Source of the DNA: Peptococcaceae bacterium BRH_c23
Lineage (GTDB): Bacteria > Bacillota_B > Desulfitobacteriia > Desulfitobacteriales > Desulfitobacteriaceae
Direction of reading: 5' to 3'
Assembly: GCA_000961805.1 (NCBI GenBank)
Contig: LADV01000342.1
Location: 1-23,267, forward strand
DNA: 23,267 bases
The notes beneath the pieces are model-generated. The model saw only the letters and a list, made by a program, of their open reading frames with translations, was not told the DNA's origin and ran no database searches. The position numbers and the translations under genes are program-made. Shown piece after piece: positions 13,623-22,720 of this stretch; the stretch's first letter is position 1; every line of letters begins with the position of its first letter.

Positions 13623-14891
13623 ATGAATTTTGTAGTATTAGAAAATACAGGGAAAAGATTATTAGAACAGTTTCCATTTGTTAAGCGTTCATGCAAGAGA
13701 GTTTATCAGCTCGGCATGTATGCATTATCAAATGAGAAATTTAAATCAGAAGGCAAAGTGATTCGAGTATCACCGGATGATAAATATGAATATTTCTTTG
13801 GTTATTACGATAAATCCCCGTGGGACATTACCGATAGATACATGATTTGTTTAAAAGTGCGACAGGCATATACGTCAGTGGCTCCGAAAGACGATGCAGA
13901 GATTATTCTTCTTGATACAAAGAACGGTAATAAGCCATACAAAATCGCTGCGACACATGCTTGGAATGTGCAGCAGGGCTGTATGGCACAGTGGTTGGGG
14001 CCGGACTTCTCCGAAAGAATTATCTATAATGATTTCAGAGATAAAAAGTACTGTTCCGTCATTTTTAATGTTAAAACGAAGTCAGAAGAAAAGGTTTTAC
14101 CCTTACCGGTATATAGTGTTTCTTCAGAAGGAACATTTGCTTTGAGCCTTGACTTTTCAAGATTACACAGGCTAAGAAAAGGATATGGCTATACCAACCA
14201 GCCAGATGTGACAGAAAAGGAATTATGTCCTGACAAGACCTGCATCTGGAAAATGGATTTACAAACTAGTGAAGTCATTGAAATTCTGAAATATACCGAC
14301 TTTGCAAACTTCATACCTAGAGAAGAAATGAAAGGGGCAGAGCATAAAGTAAATCATCTTATGATTAGCCCAGATGGTGAAAGATTTATGATCCTGCATC
14401 GCTGGTTCAAAAGAGGCAAAAAGTTTACCCGGTTGATTACTGCCAAATGCGATGGATCTGATATGTACAATCTGAATGATGATAATTTTACTTCCCATTG
14501 CTATTGGAAGAATAGTAACGAGATTCTCTCATTTATGCGTAAGTTTGAGACGGGTGACCACTATTATTTAATGAGAGATAAGACAAAGGAATATAAACTA
14601 TTTTGGCAGGAACTGAATACAGACGGACATTGCAGCTATTCTCCTAATAGCAGTTTGATAGTGACTGATACATACCCTAACAGAAAGCGTCTTGCATCGG
14701 TATTTATCTGCAAAGAAGAGAGTAATGAAGCAATGAAAATTACCAGGGTTTTTGCTCCATTTCGTTATGATAACGATGTGCGTTGCGACTTACATCCAAG
14801 ATGGAATCATGCTGGTGATAGCGTATGTATTGATTCGGTACATGAGGGTAAGAGAGGATTGTATATAATTCCCATAATTAATCAATTGTAA
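13623..14891 (+). CDS. Beta-propeller-like (TolB/PD40-type) protein of a polysaccharide locus
   Basis: The 422-residue product has no signal peptide and no clear glycosyltransferase motif. Repeated blade-like segments are visible: VIRVSPDDKYEYFFGYYDKSP, the MISPDGERFMILHRW block, SYSPNSSLIVTDTYPNRKR and LHPRWNHAGDSVCIDSVHEG. These recall TolB/PD40 propellers and the oligogalacturonate-lyase-like propeller family. Similar proteins in other EPS loci are, from memory, sometimes labelled glycosyltransferases without motif support. It could be a polysaccharide lyase, a binding protein or an assembly factor; absence of an export signal argues for a cytoplasmic role. The ribosome site is AAGGGGTG. 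Genes on both sides are polysaccharide genes in the same direction. Confidence 0.55.
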   Translation: MNFVVLENTGKRLLEQFPFVKRSCKRVYQLGMYALSNEKFKSEGKVIRVSPDDKYEYFFGYYDKSPWDITDRYMICLKVRQAYTSVAPKDDAEIILLDTKNGNKPYKIAATHAWNVQQGCMAQWLGPDFSERIIYNDFRDKKYCSVIFNVKTKSEEKVLPLPVYSVSSEGTFALSLDFSRLHRLRKGYGYTNQPDVTEKELCPDKTCIWKMDLQTSEVIEILKYTDFANFIPREEMKGAEHKVNHLMISPDGERFMILHRWFKRGKKFTRLITAKCDGSDMYNLNDDNFTSHCYWKNSNEILSFMRKFETGDHYYLMRDKTKEYKLFWQELNTDGHCSYSPNSSLIVTDTYPNRKRLASVFICKEESNEAMKITRVFAPFRYDNDVRCDLHPRWNHAGDSVCIDSVHEGKRGLYIIPIINQL

Positions 14892-14917
14892 AAACTAGCC
14901 TGAAAATAGGTTAAAAC

Positions 14918-14936
14918 AGAATTACAGTGTAATTCT
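14918..14936 (+). other. Short hairpin in the gap before the GT2 gene
   Basis: AGAATTAC (14918-14925) and GTAATTCT (14929-14936) form a perfect 8-bp stem with a 3-base loop. It is AT-rich with no T-run following, so at most a weak pause or processing site inside the operon. Confidence 0.3.
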
Positions 14937-14968
14937 ATTACTACACATCAAAGCGGAGGAATGCAATT

Positions 14969-15973
14969 TTGGGCCCTACATCAAATGCTTTGCACAAATC
15001 TTATGTTAGTGTAATTATACCTTGTTATAATGCGGCCAAAACATTACCATGGACACTAAAATCACTAGAGAATCAATCTTACAAAGACTTTGAAGTGATA
15101 ATTATTAATGATGGCTCTTCTGACAAAATTCATGAAGTTGTAGATAATTATCTGAATCAGTCATCTTTGAATATTAGATATATTGAACAAAGTAATTCTG
15201 GGGTAAGTGTAGCTAGAAACAATGGATTAAAAAATGCTAATGGTAAGTATATATGTTTCTTAGATGGTGATGATGTTTATCATAGAGGATTTTTAGAGTT
15301 AATAGTTAAATCAGTGGAAAATAATAATATTGATGTATCTTTTGCCTATTTTGATAGAGATATAGAAAGTGTTTTAAACAAAAAAGAAGTCGATAACAAA
15401 ACAACTTCAATTATTAATATAGCCGATATAATGAAAACTTTTATGTATGAGAAAGAAAATATCCATTTTGGCGGATTTATATACAAAATGGATATAATCG
15501 ATAAGTACAATATTAGTTTTACAGCAGGAACAAAATACGGTGAAGATTTAGAGTTTGCTTGGAAATATCTGACTCATTGTAGTAATGGAATTATCATAAA
15601 AGATAAGATGTATGGTTACTATAATAATCCTTTATCAGCGGTGAATACTGTTAGTTGGAACAAAACGGATTTGGTTGAAGCTATGATTAGAGTGAAACAA
15701 TATATGTTAGATGAAAATTGTGATTACGTTCACAATTTTAGTGGTTATATGTTACCTCGTACAGTATGGACGACAGCTAAAACCTTTGCTAAAGGGAAAC
15801 GAAGGGATCTATTTAAAAAATTCGCAACAACTTATCCAGTAATAAAACATATGAAAAAATTAGCTATGGGAGCACCGAATAGATTACTTCGAATTTCATC
15901 AGCTCTATATTGCTTAAATTTATGGGTTTTTTATTATACGATCATTGTTGTTTATAAAAATAACAACAAATGA
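14969..15973 (+). CDS. GT2-family glycosyltransferase
   Basis: The 334-residue cytoplasmic enzyme has the GT-A fold signature of family 2: VSVIIPCYNAAKTLPWTLKS (residues 13-32), IIINDGSSD (44-52), SGVSVARNNGL and the metal-binding FLDGDD (97-102). A conserved GEDLEFAWKY follows in the acceptor half. It adds one sugar to the growing lipid-linked unit; the donor is not deducible. The start is a TTG at 14969 with GGAGGA eight bases upstream, because the first in-frame ATG has no such site. A hydrophobic C-terminus (ALYCLNLWVFYYTIIVVY) may attach it to the membrane. AT content rises sharply from here on. Confidence 0.92.
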   Translation: MGPTSNALHKSYVSVIIPCYNAAKTLPWTLKSLENQSYKDFEVIIINDGSSDKIHEVVDNYLNQSSLNIRYIEQSNSGVSVARNNGLKNANGKYICFLDGDDVYHRGFLELIVKSVENNNIDVSFAYFDRDIESVLNKKEVDNKTTSIINIADIMKTFMYEKENIHFGGFIYKMDIIDKYNISFTAGTKYGEDLEFAWKYLTHCSNGIIIKDKMYGYYNNPLSAVNTVSWNKTDLVEAMIRVKQYMLDENCDYVHNFSGYMLPRTVWTTAKTFAKGKRRDLFKKFATTYPVIKHMKKLAMGAPNRLLRISSALYCLNLWVFYYTIIVVYKNNNK

Positions 15974-16021
15974 GCAATTGCATTATAACAAAATATTTCA
16001 AAGCATGAGGTAGCTATAAAT

Positions 16022-17287
16022 ATGATCGCAAAAGAACAATTAAATAATAAAACCAATAGAATAGATATTATGATTATGATATTAATTATTGCTGTTTGCA
16101 TGAGTGGTGGAACACTAATACTATCATATAGAATATATTTAATTTGGGCTGCTGCTCTTTTGATGCTTTTTAAATTAGGAAACACATTTATATATATAAA
16201 CAGATGTTTTATTATTTTTATGATACTTACAATTTGGATGGGGTTAGGAATCACATATACACAGGATATGGTTGCAACAATAAAATTTTTAAGTATTTAT
16301 CTTAGTTGCTGTCTTATATTGGCAAGACCATTTGATGAAAAAATATATTTACGAATTATGAAGACATTTGAAATAATAGCAATAGTTACCGCTATTTCAA
16401 TTATCATATCCGTATTTATACAAGATATGATACCGAATTATTTTATGTTTTTATTATCTAGAACGTATGAACAAACAATAATCGAACTGCAGACAGGATC
16501 ATATTCGGGTTTTATCGGAGAACGTGGCGAAGCGGCCGTTATCATAAATGTAGCTTTAGCGCTAACCTGGGGCAATTATTTTACAAAATCAGCCTCAAAC
16601 AAGAAAATGCTTCCATTGATGTTTATTTTTTATATAGCCTTAATCCTGACAGGGAAAAGAACTTTGTTTGTTATTTCAGTGATTATTCCAATATTTTTTA
16701 TTATGATTTCAAAACAGGGTAAACGGAAAATTTATATTATTGGTGCTGCGATAGTTTTAGGGATTACTTTATATTTGTTATCCAAAAATATAGATGCGTT
16801 GTATAATCTGTTTTTGCGTTTTCAGGATAGTGACGATTATTTGACGATGAATGGAAGGGAACGATTATGGGAGGTTGCCATTAATATGTTTAAGGATAGA
16901 CCAATATATGGAAGTGGAATGGGGAGCTATAATACAATTGCAAATGATTCGGGGATTCGATTTGGAAATGGAGATATTTGGATATATCAAGCCCATAATG
17001 TATATTATCAAATATTTGCTGAAACAGGAGTAATCGGAGGTACTATCTACTTAAGTTTATTGAGTTCTGTTTTTATGAGTGCATTTAAGTTATTCAAACG
17101 ATTAACAGATTTATCGGTTATTCATCAAAGAATGCTATATTTCATAATATATATGCAACTTCTGATTAGCATATATGGTATTACAGGAAACTGGATATAT
17201 TACCCAAATCAAATTATGATACAGGTAGTTATATTATCTATGATAATTTTCTTGATCCATACTTATAAGGAGAAATTACATCAATAG
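16022..17287 (+). CDS. wzy: Wzy-type polysaccharide polymerase
   Basis: The 421-residue protein is almost wholly hydrophobic with about 11-12 membrane spans. It carries the O-antigen ligase/polymerase (PF04932) region: GRERLWEVAINMFKDRPIYG, GSGMGSYN, and AHNVYYQIFAETGVIGG. It would join flipped repeat units on the outer face of the membrane. The extracellular loop with GFIGERGEAAVI includes Arg residues of the type used for substrate handling. The context of Wzx, Wzz-like and BY-kinase genes supports a Wzy-dependent pathway. Wzy sequences are very diverse, so repeat-unit specificity cannot be inferred. Confidence 0.88.
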   Translation: MIAKEQLNNKTNRIDIMIMILIIAVCMSGGTLILSYRIYLIWAAALLMLFKLGNTFIYINRCFIIFMILTIWMGLGITYTQDMVATIKFLSIYLSCCLILARPFDEKIYLRIMKTFEIIAIVTAISIIISVFIQDMIPNYFMFLLSRTYEQTIIELQTGSYSGFIGERGEAAVIINVALALTWGNYFTKSASNKKMLPLMFIFYIALILTGKRTLFVISVIIPIFFIMISKQGKRKIYIIGAAIVLGITLYLLSKNIDALYNLFLRFQDSDDYLTMNGRERLWEVAINMFKDRPIYGSGMGSYNTIANDSGIRFGNGDIWIYQAHNVYYQIFAETGVIGGTIYLSLLSSVFMSAFKLFKRLTDLSVIHQRMLYFIIYMQLLISIYGITGNWIYYPNQIMIQVVILSMIIFLIHTYKEKLHQ

Positions 17288-17317
17288 TATTTTAGGCAAC
17301 TGAAAAGAGGTATTATC

Positions 17318-18406
17318 ATGAGCAAGAAAATTGGAATTCTTACTTTCCACAAGGCGGTAAATTATGGTGCTGCCTTACAATGTTTCGCCTTATATCGAGC
17401 AGTAAAAAGTACAGGTTGTGATTGTGAAGTGGTCGATTACTTATATGATAATTATAAATGCAATAATACATTTCGAGGAAGGCTTTCAGGTGGTTTTAAA
17501 AAAATAATAGAATATATATTGATGTATCCTACACGTTCTATTCGTAAGAAGAAAATTGAAGAATTTTTAATGCGAAATACTACATTATCAGAAAAATTAT
17601 ATACGCCCCAAAACATTGCAGATTCAAATCAAATTTATGATAGTTTTATTGCTGGTAGTGACCAGATATGGGATTTAAAAAAAACAGGGAATGATCTAAA
17701 TTTTTATTTATCCTTTATAAAGGATGCCAAAAAGAAAAACTCTTATGCTGCAAGTTTGGGTGAGATTACACCTTCGGTGAAGGAGTGCTTAAGGCGGCAG
17801 CTTATGGATTTTAACCATATCTCTGTTCGTGAAAAAGATTTGCAAGAGGCGGTTGAATTTGAAACAAAGCGAACTGCAGAATTGTTAATAGATCCAACGT
17901 TTTTGATAGATAAAATTGAATGGATGGAGCACGCTGTCACTCCGAAGGAAAATAATTATATTTTGGTTTATACTTTAGCAAAGTCTCCCGATTTATTTTC
18001 GTTTGCAAAACAACTTGCCAAAAAAACTGGTTTAAAAATCATATATTTGTCAGTTAGAGCAGAAAGACCTCTTCACACAAAGATTGTTTCAACTGCTGGT
18101 ATAGGCGAATTTTTAGGATACTTTAGTAAGGCAAACTATGTTCTTACAAATTCATTTCACGGTACTGCTTTTTCCATTATCATGGAAAAAGAGTTCTTTA
18201 TTGGTTTGCATAAAGAAACACATATGGGTAATGCACGACTGGAAACATTACTCGATAAATTTGGGTTAAATAATCGTTTACTTGAAAATAATTTGGAGTT
18301 AGATTTGAACAAAACCATAGATTATGAAATAGTACGTTCACGGATCAAACAAGAAAAAAAGTATGCCTTCACATTTTTGAATAAGATTATTTCTAATATA
18401 GAATAG
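17318..18406 (+). CDS. Polysaccharide pyruvyl transferase family protein
   Basis: The 362-residue cytoplasmic protein matches PF04230. It has the N-terminal GILTFHKAVNYGAALQCFAL, central SFIAGSDQIWD and AASLGEI segments, a LLIDPTFLID strand, and the C-terminal ANYVLTNSFHGTAFSIIMEK. Members transfer a pyruvyl group from phosphoenolpyruvate to a hexose, forming an acidic ketal that gives negative charge to surface polymers. The FrhB-like gene two positions downstream is a frequent companion of this family. The ribosome site is AAAAGAGG before the ATG. The target sugar is unknown. Confidence 0.9.
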   Translation: MSKKIGILTFHKAVNYGAALQCFALYRAVKSTGCDCEVVDYLYDNYKCNNTFRGRLSGGFKKIIEYILMYPTRSIRKKKIEEFLMRNTTLSEKLYTPQNIADSNQIYDSFIAGSDQIWDLKKTGNDLNFYLSFIKDAKKKNSYAASLGEITPSVKECLRRQLMDFNHISVREKDLQEAVEFETKRTAELLIDPTFLIDKIEWMEHAVTPKENNYILVYTLAKSPDLFSFAKQLAKKTGLKIIYLSVRAERPLHTKIVSTAGIGEFLGYFSKANYVLTNSFHGTAFSIIMEKEFFIGLHKETHMGNARLETLLDKFGLNNRLLENNLELDLNKTIDYEIVRSRIKQEKKYAFTFLNKIISNIE

Positions 18407-18470
18407 TATTCGCTTTGTCTTAGAAAAATAGTTTGAGTAGTTTTGGAACAAGTAGTGAGGATTAAAGTAG

Positions 18471-19835
18471 ATGCTTAATAAAATATTAAATAAGCTTAAA
18501 TTGTCAATAAATGTGAGAAATGTCGCAAAGATTAGCAGTGGAACAATGGTCGGTCAAATAGTTTCCTTTATTACATTACCAATTTTTACTCGAATATATG
18601 GTGTAAAGATCCTTGGAATCTGGGCAACGATGTATTCAATATCAATTATTATAAATTCATTTTCAGACTTAGGGTTAACAAATGCTATCATGATTGAAGA
18701 AAGTGAAGAAGATACATTATTAATCTATAAAGTGGTTTCTACAATTGGAGTGATATTGAGTATTCTTTCTGGTGTAGTTATTTTTATTTACAATAACTAT
18801 ACAAACCCCTCCTCTTATACCGAACATTATATAATTTCACTTATGATTATAATTATTGCTTTTACTTTTCAGCAGACACAAATATGCTATACATGGCTTA
18901 ATAAAAAAGGTCAGTACAATATATTAATGAAAAACCCCATTATTAACAATGTATTTGCAGGTGTAATTGCTATTGGTATGGGCATGATGGGGCAAATTAC
19001 ATACGGATATTATATCGGTATGATACTTGGGCAAATTGTAACGCTAATTCATTTAAAACGATATTCGCCTAATGAAATATTTCTGTTTAACATAAAGGAA
19101 TTTTATAGAATAGTAAAATTAAAACGTGAGTTTGTAATTTATCAAATGCCTACGAATATTATTACACAGGTTAAAAACCAACTCCCTATTTTGTTTATCC
19201 GGGCATTATTTGGAGCTGAAATGGTAGGGTATTATTCGATTTCGGTAAAAATCCTAAATATTCCAGTTAATTTGCTGGCAACAGCAATTGGCCGGGTTTA
19301 TTATCAGTCAATAGCGTCGATGAAAGATGATGTTATTGCAATTAGTAATTTTACATATAGAAACTTAAAAAGAGCAATGAATATGGCGATATTTCCCATA
19401 ATATTACTATATTCCCTCTCTGATGTGCTAATACCTATGGTACTGGGTCCCGAGTATGTCATTGCCGGTGATATGATAAGAATTGTTGTTTTTAATGCAT
19501 TTTCCACTTTTATGCTGTTGTCATCACGGGGACTTGCAATTGTATTAAATAAACAAAAGTACCCAATGATTTCGACAATTATTCAATTAATAGTCTGTGC
19601 GCTTAGCTTCATAGCGGGTTATTATGTTTTTGACAGCATCTACATAGGTTTAGCATTGATGTCTGCTTGCGTTTTTTGTATACAAACATGTTTTTTTTGT
19701 GCACTATTTAACACAATGAAGTTCTTGTGGTGGAAATATTTAAAGAACATATTAGTTTCACTTTCAATTATTGTTTGTACATCATACTTGATACGTTTGT
19801 TCTTGTTGTTGATCGGTGTGCTAAGTACACTTTAA
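18471..19835 (+). CDS. wzx: Wzx-type polysaccharide flippase
   Basis: The 454-residue membrane protein has 12-14 predicted spans and the polysaccharide biosynthesis (RfbX/Wzx, MOP superfamily) start: VAKISSGTMVGQIVSFITLP then IFTRIYGVKILGIWATMYSI. It would move the finished undecaprenyl-linked repeat unit across the membrane for Wzy. A cytoplasmic loop with YSPNEIFLFNIKEFYRIVK divides the two halves, as usual. The gene is in the AT-rich core of the operon, 64 bp after the pyruvyl transferase gene. Confidence 0.92.
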   Translation: MLNKILNKLKLSINVRNVAKISSGTMVGQIVSFITLPIFTRIYGVKILGIWATMYSISIIINSFSDLGLTNAIMIEESEEDTLLIYKVVSTIGVILSILSGVVIFIYNNYTNPSSYTEHYIISLMIIIIAFTFQQTQICYTWLNKKGQYNILMKNPIINNVFAGVIAIGMGMMGQITYGYYIGMILGQIVTLIHLKRYSPNEIFLFNIKEFYRIVKLKREFVIYQMPTNIITQVKNQLPILFIRALFGAEMVGYYSISVKILNIPVNLLATAIGRVYYQSIASMKDDVIAISNFTYRNLKRAMNMAIFPIILLYSLSDVLIPMVLGPEYVIAGDMIRIVVFNAFSTFMLLSSRGLAIVLNKQKYPMISTIIQLIVCALSFIAGYYVFDSIYIGLALMSACVFCIQTCFFCALFNTMKFLWWKYLKNILVSLSIIVCTSYLIRLFLLLIGVLSTL

Positions 19836-19885
19836 TTTGCCCAACAAATTCTCATTACTGATAAATGAAGGGAGAGAATGATTAG

Positions 19886-21163
19886 TTGAAAAATAATAAA
19901 GATATAAAATCTAAAAAAATTATACTTTTTAGTCAAAAACAAATGTGTTGTGGGTGTGAAGCTTGTGTAAGTGTGTGTACAAAACAAGCAATTTCTATGA
20001 AGAGTGATGATTACGGATTCATCTATCCATCAATTGATGAAAAACTTTGTATTTATTGCGGAATTTGCAAAAAAGTATGTGCCTTTCAAACTATAGTCGA
20101 AGAAAATGAACCAAAAGGTTGCTATGCAGCGTGTAATAAAAATGAAATTCAGTTGAGTATTTCTTCGTCTGGTGGTGCATTTTCGGCAATTGCAACAGAT
20201 TTTTTAGAAAATGGAGGCGTGGTATTTGGAGCAACGCTGGAGAAAGAATGTAATAATACAACAGATGGTGAAATGAAACTTGTACCTAAGCATGTAGCAA
20301 TACACGAACTTAAGGATATGGTTAAATTGCAAGGCTCTAAGTACGTTCAAAGTTACATTAGAGATACTTATAAAGAGGCAAAGAAGTATTTATTAGAAGG
20401 ACGTCGGGTTTTATTTTCAGGCACACCTTGTCAGATTGCTGGTCTTAAAACATTTTTATATAAAAAATATGAAAATTTACTTACCGTTGACATAATTTGT
20501 CATGGTGTTCCTAATGCGGATTTTTTTAAAGCATATTTGTCATTGCTTGAAAAAAAAATGGGTGGAAAAATCGTTGATTTTAAATTTAGAGATAAAACAA
20601 AAGGTTGGGAATCGATGATTGGTAAGGTTACTGTTCAGATGAAATGGGGGGGAGTAAAAACAAAAACGGTTTATGTTGACGAATCCTCCTACTATAACTT
20701 ATTTCTCAAAGGTTTAATTCATAGAGAAAGTTGTTATGAATGTAAGTATGCCTGTAGAAACAGACCCGCAGATATAACGATCGGTGATTATTGGGGAATA
20801 CAGCATGAACATTCGGAAATTTTATCAGACACTAAAGGGCCGTATTCAGTGGAAAAAGGTATTTCTTGTATTGTTGTAAATACTACAGATGGAATAAAAT
20901 GGATTAATAAAAACAGGAGTCGACTACATCTGGTTGAATCTAAGTTTGAAAAAATTGGTTATAAGAATGGGAATTTATATCACCCATGTACAAAACCACA
21001 GATAAGGGAAAAAGTAATGGATATTTATAGTAAACAAGGGTATGTAGGTGTAGATAAATTCTTTTATAAAAAAATGGGAATGCAAATTTATTTAAAGAAA
21101 ATTAAAAATCGTATTCCACCTAACCTAAAAAAAGTAATTAAAAATTATGTAAAAAGTTGTTAA
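19886..21163 (+). CDS. FrhB-like Fe-S protein (coenzyme F420 hydrogenase/dehydrogenase beta subunit family)
   Basis: The 425-residue product starts with two [4Fe-4S] ferredoxin motifs: C21-x2-C24-x2-C27-x3-C31 and C55-x2-C58-x2-C61-x3-C65. The FrhB N- and C-terminal domains follow, with LFSGTPCQIAGL, DIICHGVPN and the Cys-rich ESCYECKYACRNRPADITIGDYWG. Related proteins are common in bacterial polysaccharide loci next to pyruvyl transferases, where they cannot be hydrogenase subunits; a flavin/Fe-S redox role on a sugar or on the pyruvyl donor is possible but unproven. The start is a TTG at 19886 with AAGGGAGAG upstream. No other hydrogenase gene is nearby. Confidence 0.9.
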   Translation: MKNNKDIKSKKIILFSQKQMCCGCEACVSVCTKQAISMKSDDYGFIYPSIDEKLCIYCGICKKVCAFQTIVEENEPKGCYAACNKNEIQLSISSSGGAFSAIATDFLENGGVVFGATLEKECNNTTDGEMKLVPKHVAIHELKDMVKLQGSKYVQSYIRDTYKEAKKYLLEGRRVLFSGTPCQIAGLKTFLYKKYENLLTVDIICHGVPNADFFKAYLSLLEKKMGGKIVDFKFRDKTKGWESMIGKVTVQMKWGGVKTKTVYVDESSYYNLFLKGLIHRESCYECKYACRNRPADITIGDYWGIQHEHSEILSDTKGPYSVEKGISCIVVNTTDGIKWINKNRSRLHLVESKFEKIGYKNGNLYHPCTKPQIREKVMDIYSKQGYVGVDKFFYKKMGMQIYLKKIKNRIPPNLKKVIKNYVKSC

Positions 21164-21230
21164 TGGATCTTGAATATAGATAAATATACTCTCAAATTGG
21201 AAAAATCATCGATATAAAAGGAGAACAACT

Positions 21231-22655
21231 ATGGACAAGATAGCATTTAAAACACTATCTCCACAAACCCAAGCCCCCAAGGCTATACCCCACCCACTTA
21301 ACATAGCAGTAGCAGGGACAGGATATGTTGGCTTAGTCTCAGGCGTATGCATGGCCCATAGAGGACATCAGGTAACTTGTGTTGATATTGATGTAAAGAA
21401 AGTAATAAGGATGCAAGAAGGCTTTTCCCCAATTTACGAACAAGATTTAGAGGAATTAATGTATCTTAATAAAGACAGATTAACTTACACTACCGACTAT
21501 AAATCAGCCTATAAGAACGCTGACGCCATCTTTATCGGAGTTGGAACACCGGAACAACCGGACGGTTCTGCCAACCTGTCATACATAGCAACAGTCGCAA
21601 GACAGATCGCTGAAACAGTTGAAAAGGACTGCCTCGTTGTGGTAAAATCCACAGTCCCTGTAGGCACCAATGACAAGGTGGAACAATTTATTCAGGACTT
21701 TCTGCCAAGAGACGGTGAGAATGATAATGTTGAGAAGAATAAGAAGATAAAGGTCGAAGTAGCAAGTAACCCAGAGTTCTTAGCCCAAGGTACAGCGGTG
21801 CGCGATACTTTGGAGGCGGCAAGAATTATCATCGGCACAGACAGCAAAACAGCCGAGGAAACCTTGATGAAGGTCTATGAACCCTTTGGCTTGCCTATCG
21901 TATCCGTGTCAAGAAGGTCCGCCGAGATGATTAAATACGCTTCCAACGACTTCCTCGCGTTAAAAATATCCTATATGAACGACATCGCTAACCTTTGTGA
22001 ATTAGTGGGCGCGGATATACAGAACGTGGCCAAGGGGATGGGATTCGATAGCAGAATAGGTAATAAGTTCTTAAATGCCGGTATTGGCTACGGTGGCAGC
22101 TGCTTCCCTAAGGATACGAAAGCCCTGGATTATTTGGCTAAGCAAAATGGCTATGAGCTTAGAACGGTTAAGGCTGCTATTGATGTGAATAAAGACCAGA
22201 AAATACTCTTATATAAGAAGGCCTGTCAGAGACTCATTACTTTTAATGGCTTGAAAGTGGCTGTGCTGGGATTGACATTCAAGCCGGGAACAGATGATTT
22301 AAGAGAGGCTCCATCTTTAGAAAATGTGCCTTTGTTGTTAGAACAGGGAGCAGATATTTATGCGTATGATCCTGTTGGGATTAATAACTTTAAGAAGGGA
22401 TTTCCTGAGACCAGTACAGAGGAGGAGGGGGAGCATGGCAAGGGTAGATTAAAATACGTAGAAAGCGTTGAAGAAGCGCTCCAAGGCGCTAACGTCTGCT
22501 TTATCTTTACAGAATGGGGAGAAATTAAAACTGTGAAGCCGGAAGATTTTAAGAAACTGATGCGCACCCCACTTGTATATGATGGAAGGAATATTTTTGG
22601 TGTGGAAGATATGAGGGAAAGCGGCGTGGAATATTACTCTATAGGTAGGAAGTAA
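21231..22655 (+). CDS. ugd: UDP-glucose 6-dehydrogenase
   Basis: The 474-residue cytoplasmic enzyme oxidises UDP-glucose twice to UDP-glucuronate with NAD+. It has a Rossmann GTGYVG (29-34) after an unusual N-terminal extension of about 20 residues, VGTPEQPDGSANLSY, STVPVGT, ASNPEFLAQGTAV, the central helix SNDFLALKISYMNDIANLCE, and the catalytic Cys291 in GGSCFPKDT. The C-terminal UDP-binding part has LGLTFKPGTDDLREAPS. An acidic insert (TSTEEEGEHGKG) is near the end. UDP-ManNAc dehydrogenases share the fold, but the NPEFLAQGTA form and the epimerase downstream favour UDP-glucose. Base composition returns to the higher GC of the left flank. The ribosome site is AAAAGGAGAA. Confidence 0.93.
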   Translation: MDKIAFKTLSPQTQAPKAIPHPLNIAVAGTGYVGLVSGVCMAHRGHQVTCVDIDVKKVIRMQEGFSPIYEQDLEELMYLNKDRLTYTTDYKSAYKNADAIFIGVGTPEQPDGSANLSYIATVARQIAETVEKDCLVVVKSTVPVGTNDKVEQFIQDFLPRDGENDNVEKNKKIKVEVASNPEFLAQGTAVRDTLEAARIIIGTDSKTAEETLMKVYEPFGLPIVSVSRRSAEMIKYASNDFLALKISYMNDIANLCELVGADIQNVAKGMGFDSRIGNKFLNAGIGYGGSCFPKDTKALDYLAKQNGYELRTVKAAIDVNKDQKILLYKKACQRLITFNGLKVAVLGLTFKPGTDDLREAPSLENVPLLLEQGADIYAYDPVGINNFKKGFPETSTEEEGEHGKGRLKYVESVEEALQGANVCFIFTEWGEIKTVKPEDFKKLMRTPLVYDGRNIFGVEDMRESGVEYYSIGRK

Positions 22656-22720
22656 TCTGTCACCCGATAGAATAGGATGAGTGGAGGGCATTCCATCTTA
22701 ATAAAAGGAGACGAACTAAC

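Noticed and set aside
15952..16254. 100-codon minus-strand frame spanning the GT2/Wzy junction
   Set aside because: The Ile-rich hydrophobic translation is what the complement of an AT-rich membrane gene gives; no start signal or terminator supports it.
20747..20760. CCTGTAG motif inside the FrhB-like gene
   Set aside because: Isolated heptamer in coding sequence without a partner dyad or promoter.
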